A program made the translations under genes and the position numbers. A DNA stretch of 64,000 nucleotides, taken from contig NZ_FQUN01000003.1 in NCBI RefSeq assembly GCF_900129005.1, positions 186,001 through 250,000 on the forward strand. The letters run 5' to 3'. The notes under the pieces were generated by a model, which was given only the letters and a program-made list of their open reading frames with translations, was not told the DNA's origin and did no database searches. Below are positions 18,212-25,591 of this stretch, one piece after another (within the stretch, counting starts at the first letter, position 1; each line of letters opens with the position of its first letter). The DNA is from Leeuwenhoekiella marinoflava DSM 3653. GTDB taxonomy: Bacteria > Bacteroidota > Bacteroidia > Flavobacteriales > Flavobacteriaceae.

Positions 18212-18375
18212 CTAAATCTGTTTTTACGAAATGCCTTAAAGACATAAATAGCTGCTATTATTAAAACAAGAACGAGTAAAATATAAAATAAATTACTCCC
18301 TATAAAATATCCCAGTTCATAGAACTTGCCGCCCTTTTCTTTGTCTAAAACGAGTGTGCAGAATATTTCTGTCAT
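18208..18375 (-). CDS. single-TM microprotein, 55 residues, coupled to queD
   Basis: A short frame from ATG (complement of 18373-18375) to TGA that overlaps the queD ATG as ATGA. The polar N-terminal half includes DKEKGGKFYELG, and one strong TM segment (NLFYILLVLVLIIAAIYVF, about 29-47) is followed by a basic tail (KAFRKNRFR), so the predicted topology is tail inside. No family was recognised. Evidence that it is real: the stop/start overlaps on both sides, a classic TM-plus-basic-tail pattern, and the absence of any other gene in this 370-bp stretch. Confidence 0.65.
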   Translation of the reverse strand: MTEIFCTLVLDKEKGGKFYELGYFIGSNLFYILLVLVLIIAAIYVFKAFRKNRFR

Positions 18376-18467
18376 TTTTTAAATTTTCTAACGAGTACAA
18401 CAACGATAAGCGCAATTGCAAAAATCAGATAGATTCCCGTACCGCTTAAAAACTCTAAAATTTCCAT
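18372..18467 (-). CDS. single-TM microprotein, 31 residues
   Basis: ATG (complement of 18465-18467) to TGA, again overlapping the next start as ATGA. It is almost entirely one TM helix (GIYLIFAIALIVVVLV, about 11-26) followed by RKFKK. A Bacteroidota -7 element lies 24 bp upstream, making this the first gene of a 31-55-queD cistron. No homologue is recognised; proteins this small are usually missed by annotation. Confidence 0.6.
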   Translation of the reverse strand: MEILEFLSGTGIYLIFAIALIVVVLVRKFKK

Positions 18468-18490
18468 TCCTCAAATGTGGTTTAATTAGG

Positions 18491-18498
18491 CAAAAGTA
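18491..18498 (-). promoter_or_regulatory. candidate -7 element for the microprotein-queD operon
   Basis: TACTTTTG on the minus strand fits TAnnTTTG and stands 24 bp before the 31-codon frame. The -33 region is poor. Confidence 0.45.
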
Positions 18499-18584
18499 AC
18501 AAAGTATATTCGGCGTACCTAGAAAATAATCAAAGGCTTAAAAATTGTGAAATTCGCAAGGTTTTTTAAACGTTATTTGCGCGC

Positions 18585-19232
18585 ATGAATACACAGCTTT
18601 TTGAACAGGTAGATTTTGTTGAGAATCCCGTATATGAACAGGTTATAACCTCTTTATTAGATCAGAAATATGCTATTGTTGATGACTTTTTTAACACTGA
18701 AGAGATTGAAGAATTGCGAGAATCCCTTAAGACGGTTTATGAGGCAGACTGTTTTAAGAAGGCAGCAATTGGTAACAAGTTTAATGAAGAAATAGATACA
18801 ACCATTCGCGGGGATTTTATCAAATGGATCAATGAAGCTGAAGGTCGTGCTGAAGAACGCCTGTTTTTCACTAAGATAAATGACTTGGTTGCTTATTTAA
18901 ATCGTACATGTTTTTTAGGAATTTTGCAGAAAGAATTTCATTATGCAGTCTATCCTAAAGGAACTTTTTATAAGCGTCATCTCGATACTTTTCAAAACGA
19001 TTCTCGTCGTAAACTTTCTATGGTTTGTTACTTAAATGATGCAAGTTGGCTAGCTACTAATGGCGGCGAACTCACGCTTTATTTACCTGATGAAACCGGT
19101 GAGCAGGCTTTAGACATTATACCCAGACCGGGACGTGTGGTAATTTTTGAAAGTCAGATTCTGGAGCATGAGGTAAAACCGGTTTTAAATTCTGAACGTT
19201 TGAGTATTACGGGGTGGTTGAAGACAAGGTAG
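18585..19232 (+). CDS. 2-oxoglutarate/Fe(II)-dependent oxygenase, prolyl-4-hydroxylase type
   Basis: A 215-residue soluble double-stranded beta-helix oxygenase. The iron ligands are His132 and Asp134 (RHLD) and His195 (LEHEV), with Arg205 in RLSITGW as the 2-oxoglutarate anchor. The C-terminal GGELTLYLP and RPGRVVIFES strands are characteristic of the SM-20/prolyl-4-hydroxylase-like bacterial group. Substrates in bacteria include ribosomal protein or elongation-factor residues, but nothing here sets which. It is a single-gene unit divergent from the queD operon. Confidence 0.88.
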   Translation: MNTQLFEQVDFVENPVYEQVITSLLDQKYAIVDDFFNTEEIEELRESLKTVYEADCFKKAAIGNKFNEEIDTTIRGDFIKWINEAEGRAEERLFFTKINDLVAYLNRTCFLGILQKEFHYAVYPKGTFYKRHLDTFQNDSRRKLSMVCYLNDASWLATNGGELTLYLPDETGEQALDIIPRPGRVVIFESQILEHEVKPVLNSERLSITGWLKTR

Positions 19233-19247
19233 TTGCAGTAAGCAGGA

Positions 19248-20582
19248 TTACTGGATCTTCGGTTTAAAGCGTTTTCTGAAATTTAGGATTAAGGCAGCAC
19301 TGCGAACCAGCATCCATACGGAGAAGGCAATCCATACGGCGTAAAGCTTCAGGCCAAAATAGTCACCAATAAAAATAGCGGGTACAAAACCTAGAAAGGT
19401 CGCAGCCATCAATACGTTGCGCAAGTATTTCATTTCGCCCATTCCTTTAAAAATACCATCAAAAATAAAAGCTAAAGCATTGAGCGGTTGCATTAATATT
19501 ACAAGAAAAAATAGTGCGGTAAATCGTGTAATTACTTCAGGCTCTTTGCTGAAAATCAGTCCTAGTGGTTCATAAAAAAGCGCCGAAAGCAGCATGAGTC
19601 CGCCTGCTATAATCAGGCTGTATTTGCTCAGTTTTTTGCTCAGTTCCCAGAGACTTTTATAATCTTTTGCTCCCAGAAAACGCCCTGCTAAAATGTTTCC
19701 TGCAGCCGCATAACCATCAATAAAAAATGCTGAAAATAACCAGATATTGATCAAAATGGTTTGTGCGGCAATGTACGATGCACCATAATCTGTAGCAAAA
19801 GAATTGGCCAGATATAAGGCGAGATTCAATGCGATGGTACGTACAAAAAGATTAAGCGCCATACCCACGAGTCGCCACAATTCCGGATGAATAGGGAATT
19901 TAAGCTTCAAGCTTACATCGGTTTTAATAAGAACCAGAATAAGTGACAAAACAGCCATAAGCCCCTGAGCGCCCAGGCTGGCATAAGCAGCACCTTCAAT
20001 TTGCATTGCGGGGATATAGCCGTCAATTCCATAGACTAAAATAAAATCAAAAAGGATATTCACAGCGGCACCTATTATCGCCACTACCATAGGCCAAAAG
20101 GTATTTTGCAAACCTCTAAAAATTCCAAAAATAGCAAAGGTGAACAAGGTTAACGGAAACCCCCATACACGAATGGAATAGTATTGCACGCAATAGTCAA
20201 GGATTAATCCTGAAGCATTGTATAGCGAAAAAATAGCTTCAATAAATGGAAGTGTGGTGACCAAAATAATAACACTGAGTAAAATATTGAAATAGATCGC
20301 TTGCGCCGGAAGCGTACTGATTTCATCAATTTTATCTGCACCATAATATTGTGCAATAATAGCCTGTAATGCACTTCGTGTTTGTCCTAAAATCCAAATA
20401 AGTGCTGATAAAAACGAACCTACAATTCCTACAGCCGCCAGAACTTCTGTAGCATGCTCAGGTACGTTGCCCACCACAGCCGCATCTGTTGCAGAAAGGA
20501 TGGGTTCTGCGATACCTGCCAGCAATGCCGGAACCGCCAAGCGATTGATGTTTTTAAAAGAAAGCGGATTGGTCTTCGACAT
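19248..20582 (-). CDS. MATE family efflux transporter (DinF-type)
   Basis: A 444-residue inner-membrane antiporter with about twelve hydrophobic segments and the two-fold repeated MATE architecture; the first repeat begins LAVPALLAGIAEPILSATDAAVVGN, and the second after about residue 240. Members export drugs or cationic metabolites using Na+ or H+ gradients. Substrate unknown. It lies 42 bp downstream of the GNAT gene on the same strand, so the two may be co-transcribed. Confidence 0.9.
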   Translation of the reverse strand: MSKTNPLSFKNINRLAVPALLAGIAEPILSATDAAVVGNVPEHATEVLAAVGIVGSFLSALIWILGQTRSALQAIIAQYYGADKIDEISTLPAQAIYFNILLSVIILVTTLPFIEAIFSLYNASGLILDYCVQYYSIRVWGFPLTLFTFAIFGIFRGLQNTFWPMVVAIIGAAVNILFDFILVYGIDGYIPAMQIEGAAYASLGAQGLMAVLSLILVLIKTDVSLKLKFPIHPELWRLVGMALNLFVRTIALNLALYLANSFATDYGASYIAAQTILINIWLFSAFFIDGYAAAGNILAGRFLGAKDYKSLWELSKKLSKYSLIIAGGLMLLSALFYEPLGLIFSKEPEVITRFTALFFLVILMQPLNALAFIFDGIFKGMGEMKYLRNVLMAATFLGFVPAIFIGDYFGLKLYAVWIAFSVWMLVRSAALILNFRKRFKPKIQ

Positions 20583-20624
20583 AAAGTGGAGCTTGCTGTG
20601 AAATTACTGTTTCTTAATCAGGAT

Positions 20625-21128
20625 TTATAAAACCAATTCATAGCAATAAAAAGGAAACTTGCTTTGTTTAGGGAAATAAACCGGATCAAGCTTTTCATAG
20701 CCGCGTTTTGTATAAAAGATATGGTTACGGTCATTTTTACTAAACGTATCCAGACGCACAGACGCAAACCCATTATCACGGGCATATTCTTCTGCAAACT
20801 GCATCAGTTGTTGTGCGATACCTTGACCTTGAAAATCAGGGTGCACCGCCAGACGATGTATATATACGCAGTGAGCATCAGCAGGAGTCAACCATGTAAT
20901 GGTATCGTAAATCTCATCTTTTAAGGTTGAAACCACCACAGTACCTATGATGTGCTTTTCTTCAGTAAAAACGAACAATTCGTCTCGTTTAATATCTTCT
21001 TCAAAAGCAGCGCGAGAGGGGTAATGCTCGTTCCACTGATGAATATTTTTTGAAATCATAGCCTTTGCACATGCAGCGGTGACTTGCAAGATTTCATCTA
21101 CATCAGCGAGATTGGCTTGTCGTATCAT
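20625..21128 (-). CDS. GNAT family N-acetyltransferase
   Basis: 167 residues with the GNAT acetyl-CoA motif A: VYIHRLAVHPDFQGQGIAQQL (about 88-108), followed by motif B FYTKRGYEKL. The N-terminus begins IRQANLADVDEI as in RimI-like enzymes. The substrate cannot be predicted. It may form an operon with the MATE exporter downstream; an acetyltransferase and an efflux pump together would suit resistance to a small amine, but this is inference. Confidence 0.88.
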   Translation of the reverse strand: MIRQANLADVDEILQVTAACAKAMISKNIHQWNEHYPSRAAFEEDIKRDELFVFTEEKHIIGTVVVSTLKDEIYDTITWLTPADAHCVYIHRLAVHPDFQGQGIAQQLMQFAEEYARDNGFASVRLDTFSKNDRNHIFYTKRGYEKLDPVYFPKQSKFPFYCYELVL

Positions 21129-21245
21129 TTTAATGGGATTTATGCAAAAATCACGTATTTATGCTGAACGAAAAAGCATCTGTAGCAAAATTGAATAAGC
21201 AGAAGTTTATTGCATATTTTGGTTATATTTACGCCCTTAATAAAT

Positions 21246-21319
21246 GGGGATGTAGCTCAGTTGGCTAGAGTGCTTGACTGGCAGTCAAGAGGTCGTGGGT
21301 TCGAATCCCATCTTCTCCA
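21246..21319 (+). tRNA. tRNA-Ala, anticodon GGC
   Basis: A full cloverleaf of 74 bases folds: a 7-bp acceptor (one U6-U67 mismatch), a 4-bp D stem, a 5-bp anticodon stem CTTGA/TCAAG with loop CTGGCAG (anticodon GGC) and a 5-bp T stem. The G3-U70 wobble pair, the alanine identity element, is present and confirms the assignment. CCA is not encoded. Confidence 0.95.
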
Positions 21320-21331
21320 CTAGTGTTTACA

Positions 21332-21368
21332 GGGGTTTCCAGAGTTTTGCTTTGGAAACCCTTTTTTT
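21332..21368 (+). terminator. terminator after tRNA-Ala
   Basis: GGGTTTCCA (21333-21341) pairs with TGGAAACCC (21353-21361) and is followed by seven T. Confidence 0.9.
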
Positions 21369-21423
21369 GTTTCAGAAATTTTTAATTTCTAAATGGGTAA
21401 TTTCACTGTTTTAATTAAAGAAA

Positions 21424-22083
21424 ATGATGAATAATTTAGAATATAAAGTCAAGCATATTGCTTCTCAGTCCTTAGCGATTACCAGGAGATGTGATGCTAA
21501 ACAATGGTCTGTTGCAAACACGCTAGAAGATTTTGTTTCACCTTGGGATCTAGCACCCATAAAGCCTATTGCTTTTAGAGCCTTATACGATTCAGAATAC
21601 TTTTATTTTAGTTTTAACGTACAAGATGGAGCTGTGTTTACCGAACTCAAAGATGACAGTAAAGCCAGCATTGCAGAATCTGATCGGGTGGAGCTTTTTA
21701 TGAGAGCGGATTCAAGAATGAGCCCGTATTACTGTTTAGAAATAGATACAAAGCCGCGTATTATGGATTTTAAAGCGATGCCTAATCGTGATTTTGATCT
21801 AAGCTGGAATTGGCCAAAAGATCAGATTGAAGTGAAATCTATTGTTCTGAGCGATAGTTTTTCAGTAGCAGGAAAAATCAGTCTAAAATCTTTAGAAGAA
21901 CTTCATTTACTCAAGAAAGATTCCGAAGGAACGTTTATGGAAATTGGTGTCTATCGCGCAAAATACACTACAGACGATGCCGGTTATAACCATCCAACCT
22001 GGATAACTTGGGTTGATCCTAAAACCCCTAGGCCAGACTTTCATATTCCAGAATCTTTTGGGATATTTAGATTTGAATCTTAA
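21424..22083 (+). CDS. carbohydrate-binding family 9-like protein
   Basis: 219 residues without a signal peptide, with the beta-rich pattern of CBM9-like proteins: ALYDSEYFYFSFNVQD near residue 60 and the ESDRVELFM strand are typical of the fold, which in secreted enzymes binds sugar chain ends. Here it appears to be a stand-alone cytoplasmic version. It starts a tight run with a nucleotidyltransferase (8 bp), a sugar kinase and a GH109-like protein, which suggests a role in handling the same sugar. Exact role unknown. Confidence 0.75.
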   Translation: MMNNLEYKVKHIASQSLAITRRCDAKQWSVANTLEDFVSPWDLAPIKPIAFRALYDSEYFYFSFNVQDGAVFTELKDDSKASIAESDRVELFMRADSRMSPYYCLEIDTKPRIMDFKAMPNRDFDLSWNWPKDQIEVKSIVLSDSFSVAGKISLKSLEELHLLKKDSEGTFMEIGVYRAKYTTDDAGYNHPTWITWVDPKTPRPDFHIPESFGIFRFES

Positions 22084-22091
22084 ACGCCCTT

Positions 22092-23018
22092 ATGTCAATA
22101 GATAAACAAAACACTAAAGATCTTACACTTGTGATACTTGCTGCCGGGATGGGAAGTCGTTATGGTGGTTTAAAACAATTAGATACCTTTTCAGTACAAG
22201 ATGAAACCATTTTAGATTTTTCGATTTATGATGCCATACATGCAGGTTTTACTAAGATTGTTTTTGTAATTCGAGAACATTTGTTAGAAGACTTTAAAGC
22301 CATTTTTGAGTCTAAGCTTTTGGGGAAAGTAGCTGTAGCATATGTTTTTCAAGAATTAGACCGCGTGCCCAAAGAATATATTGATCCTAATCGCACCAAG
22401 CCCTGGGGAACGGGTCACGCCCTTTTGATGACAAAAGATGTTGTAAAAGAGAATTTTGCAATTATCAATGCAGATGACTTTTACGGACGAGATTCCTTTA
22501 TAAAAATGGCTGCTGCTCTCCAAGCTATTGATCCCAAATCGTATCAGTTTAATATGGTTGCTTATCAGTTAAAAAATACAATTTCAGAATACGGTTATGT
22601 GTCACGCGGGGAATGTACAGTTTCTGAAAATGGATTCTTAAAAGAGGTTACCGAACGCACGCATATCGAGAAAAAAGGAGATGAAATTTTTGTAAAGACT
22701 GAAGAAGGTGCTTTAAATCCTATTGATCCTGATACCTTTGTATCCATGAATTTCTGGGGTTTTACACCTAAATGCTTTGAATTTGGCTGGGAACTTTTTA
22801 ACGAGTTTCTCGAGCAAAATACAGGCAATCTAAAAGCCGAATTTTATATTCCTACTGTAGTGAATGAGATGCTGCGTTCTGATGAAGTAAGCGTAAACGT
22901 ATTGAGCACGACAGCAAAATGGTTTGGCGTTACTTACAAAGAAGACAAAGCCGTCGTACAAGAAGCGATTCAAAAATTAAAGGACGATGCTATATATCCC
23001 GTGAAATTATGGGATTGA
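22092..23018 (+). CDS. sugar-1-phosphate nucleotidyltransferase
   Basis: 308 residues of the NTP_transferase superfamily. The nucleotide-binding signature LAAGMGSRYGGLKQLD is at about residues 16-31, and the metal-binding Asp is in INADDFYG. Members attach UTP, CTP or dTTP to sugar 1-phosphates. The next gene, overlapping by 10 bp, encodes a NahK-like kinase that would produce an N-acetylhexosamine 1-phosphate, so a UTP:GalNAc-1-P or GlcNAc-1-P uridylyltransferase is the most economical guess. The substrate is inferred from context. Confidence 0.85.
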   Translation: MSIDKQNTKDLTLVILAAGMGSRYGGLKQLDTFSVQDETILDFSIYDAIHAGFTKIVFVIREHLLEDFKAIFESKLLGKVAVAYVFQELDRVPKEYIDPNRTKPWGTGHALLMTKDVVKENFAIINADDFYGRDSFIKMAAALQAIDPKSYQFNMVAYQLKNTISEYGYVSRGECTVSENGFLKEVTERTHIEKKGDEIFVKTEEGALNPIDPDTFVSMNFWGFTPKCFEFGWELFNEFLEQNTGNLKAEFYIPTVVNEMLRSDEVSVNVLSTTAKWFGVTYKEDKAVVQEAIQKLKDDAIYPVKLWD

Positions 23019-24121
23019 ACACAAGTCATTTAATTACAGTATTTAATGCATTTAATCATTATTGCACGCTTACTGAAATACAAGAATTTTCCAGCGGTCA
23101 TATTAACGACACCTATTTAATTCGTACAACAGGGCAGCAATATTTTGTTTTACAGCGTATCAATGCTGAGGTTTTTAAAAATGTACCGGAGCTTATAGCA
23201 AACAAGGTCAAAGTGAGTACCCATTTGATTTCAAAACTTCCTGAATTACCAATCGAAGAAAAACACAGACGCGTACTTACTTTTTTACCCACTAAAACAG
23301 GCGCTTATTATCACCAAGACGAATTTGACCAGTTTTGGAATTTAACTTATTACATATCCAATAGCATTTCATACGATACAGTAACCAATAAGGAGATTGC
23401 CTATGAAGGCGGAAAATTATTTGGAAAATTTATAAGTCAAACCCGTGATTTTGATGCTTCAGAATTGGTAGAGATCATTCCTGATTTTCATAATGTACCG
23501 ATTAGGTTATTACAGTTTAAACACGCAAAACAGAAAGCTTCCGCAGAACGAATAAGAAAAACTTCCACAGAGAGACTAAGAGTAGAAGCCTTAAAAGAAG
23601 AAATGGTGATTTTACAGCATCTTAAGGATGAAGGTAAAATTCCTACCCGAGTTACACATAACGACACCAAAATTTCCAATGCCCTTTTTGATAAAAACGA
23701 TAAAGGCTTGTGCGTGATTGATACAGATACGGTGATGCCGGGTATTGTGCATAATGATTTTGGCGATGCTATTAGAACCATTTGCAATATTGCTGCAGAA
23801 GATGAGCAAGACTTGAGTCTGGTGAAATTTAATGTAGTATACTACGAGGCGTATCTCAAAGGATTTTTAGAAGAATTACGCGACTCGCTATCTGATCTGG
23901 AAATTCAGTATTTAGCACGAGGCGCAAAAACGATTATATTTATAATGGGATTGCGATTTCTTACCGATTATCTGGCGGGAGATGTGTATTACAAAACTTC
24001 ATACGATGCGCACAACTTAGACCGGGCTAAGAATCAGTTTAAACTTATAGAAAGTTTTGAAGAGCAATATGAAGCGATTCTAAAAATCAGCAAAAAATAC
24101 AGCAGATCATCAATTAATTAA
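23009..24121 (+). CDS. NahK-like N-acetylhexosamine 1-kinase (APH fold)
   Basis: A 370-residue aminoglycoside-phosphotransferase-fold kinase. The start at 23009 is chosen because it gives the native N-terminus (TEIQEFSSGHINDTYLI); a longer frame reading back to 22919 lies inside the previous gene. The catalytic loop is VTHNDTKISNALFD and the metal-binding segment VIDTDTVMPGIVHNDFGD, both as in N-acetylhexosamine 1-kinases of the lacto-N-biose/galacto-N-biose pathway. It would phosphorylate GalNAc or GlcNAc at the anomeric carbon. It overlaps the nucleotidyltransferase gene by 10 bp. Confidence 0.82.
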   Translation: MGLNTSHLITVFNAFNHYCTLTEIQEFSSGHINDTYLIRTTGQQYFVLQRINAEVFKNVPELIANKVKVSTHLISKLPELPIEEKHRRVLTFLPTKTGAYYHQDEFDQFWNLTYYISNSISYDTVTNKEIAYEGGKLFGKFISQTRDFDASELVEIIPDFHNVPIRLLQFKHAKQKASAERIRKTSTERLRVEALKEEMVILQHLKDEGKIPTRVTHNDTKISNALFDKNDKGLCVIDTDTVMPGIVHNDFGDAIRTICNIAAEDEQDLSLVKFNVVYYEAYLKGFLEELRDSLSDLEIQYLARGAKTIIFIMGLRFLTDYLAGDVYYKTSYDAHNLDRAKNQFKLIESFEEQYEAILKISKKYSRSSIN

Positions 24122-24131
24122 ATCACAGAAT

Positions 24132-25496
24132 ATGAATTCAAGAAGAAGTTTTATCAAGGGATCAGCAGTTGTGGGTGCAGGATTAACATTAGCTCCTAAT
24201 CTTGTATTTCCTTCTAATTCAAAACCTGCTGCAGATAAATTAAAAATAGCATTTATAGGTGTGGGGCTTAGAGGAACAAATCACCTCACTAACGCTATGC
24301 ACAGAAAGGATACAGAGATCACTGCAATTTGTGATATAGACCCAAAACGTATTGATATTGCTTTGGATTTAATTAATAAAGCAGGTCGAAAAAAGCCTTT
24401 GGTTTTTGGTAAAGATGAAGATGATTATTTAAACCTTTTGGATTCATCTGAAGTTGATGCTGTTGTGGTTGCGACACCCTGGCTGTGGCATACTAAAATG
24501 GCTGTCGCGGCTATGAAAGCAGGGGTTTATGCAGGTCTTGAGGTTTCTGCCTCACAAACTATTGAAGAATGCTGGGACTTGGTAAACACCCACGAGGCTA
24601 CCGGTACGCATATGATGTTCTTGGAGAACGTAAACTTCAGAAGAGATGTAATGGCAGTACTCAATATGGTTAGGCAAAACGTTTTTGGCGAAATGTTACA
24701 TTACCGCTGTGGGTATCAACACGATTTACGTGAAGTAAAATTTAATAATGGCAAACAACCTTACGGCGGTGGAGTAGAGTTTGGTGATAAAGGGCTTTCT
24801 GAAGCTAAATGGAGAACCAAGCATTCCGTTTTACGTAATGGTGATACCTATCCCACACACGGAGTAGGCCCCATTGCAGCAATGGCCGACATCAATCGGG
24901 GTAATCGGTTTACGAGTATGACTGCAAATGCTACTAAAGCTGTAGGCTTGCATAAATATGTATTAGATAAAGGCGGAGCCGATCATCCCAATGCAAAAGT
25001 AAAATTCAAGCAGGGAGATGTTATCACTTCTATGATTGAGTGTGCTAATGGTGAAACCATCATTGTAACGCACGATACCAATTTACCCAGACCATATTCC
25101 TTAGGATTTAGAGTTCAGGGTGCTAACGGTCTTTGGGAAAAAGATGGAGATCGTATTTACATTGAAGGAAAATCTCAACCACACCGTTGGGATGATTCAG
25201 AAGAATGGCTTAAAAAATATGATCACCCGGTATGGCAAAAATATGGAGAAGAAGCCACTGGTGCTGGTCACGGTGGTATGGATTATTTTGTGATGAAATC
25301 CTTTGTAGAATCTGCTTTAGCCAATGTAGCTCCTCCTATTGATGCGTATGATGCTGCAGCCTGGAGCGCAATTACTCCGTTATCTGAAGCTTCTATAGAA
25401 AACAATGGTGAACCACAAGACTTCCCAGACTTTACAAGAGGCCAGTGGGTTGGTAGAAAGCCTTATGATTGGATGAAAGATGAATATGGTAAATAA
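24132..25496 (+). CDS. GH109-like Gfo/Idh/MocA family protein (alpha-N-acetylgalactosaminidase candidate)
   Basis: 454 residues with a twin-arginine signal (NSRRSFIKGSAVVGAG), so it is probably folded in the cytoplasm and exported to the periplasm by Tat. The NAD-binding fold starts KIAFIGVGLRGTNHL and continues ITAICDIDP. The later motifs TYPTHGVGPIA and AADINRG-like MADINRG, the GMDYFVM segment and the C-terminal DAAAWSAITPLSE match family GH109, NAD-dependent glycosidases that remove alpha-linked GalNAc; the Tyr and His of the YPTH motif correspond to active-site residues of that family as I recall. A related oxidoreductase role is possible. It is the last gene of the operon. Confidence 0.8.
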   Translation: MNSRRSFIKGSAVVGAGLTLAPNLVFPSNSKPAADKLKIAFIGVGLRGTNHLTNAMHRKDTEITAICDIDPKRIDIALDLINKAGRKKPLVFGKDEDDYLNLLDSSEVDAVVVATPWLWHTKMAVAAMKAGVYAGLEVSASQTIEECWDLVNTHEATGTHMMFLENVNFRRDVMAVLNMVRQNVFGEMLHYRCGYQHDLREVKFNNGKQPYGGGVEFGDKGLSEAKWRTKHSVLRNGDTYPTHGVGPIAAMADINRGNRFTSMTANATKAVGLHKYVLDKGGADHPNAKVKFKQGDVITSMIECANGETIIVTHDTNLPRPYSLGFRVQGANGLWEKDGDRIYIEGKSQPHRWDDSEEWLKKYDHPVWQKYGEEATGAGHGGMDYFVMKSFVESALANVAPPIDAYDAAAWSAITPLSEASIENNGEPQDFPDFTRGQWVGRKPYDWMKDEYGK

Positions 25497-25533
25497 TTGC
25501 AAGAACTTAGAAGTGAACTTATTTGATAATTTT

Positions 25534-25568
25534 AAAAACCTGATGCTTTTGATGTGTCAGTTTTTTTA
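25534..25568. terminator. terminator between the convergent GH109-like gene and the regulator
   Basis: AAAACCTGA pairs with TCAGTTTTT with one bulged base. T runs on both strands allow it to serve both convergent genes. Confidence 0.6.
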
Positions 25569-25591
25569 TTTTAAGATTCCGAATACCTTCA

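Noticed and set aside
22919-23008. Longer N-terminus for the NahK-like kinase
   Set aside because: The extra 30 codons lie entirely in the nucleotidyltransferase gene in another frame and give an Arg-rich sequence unlike the family.
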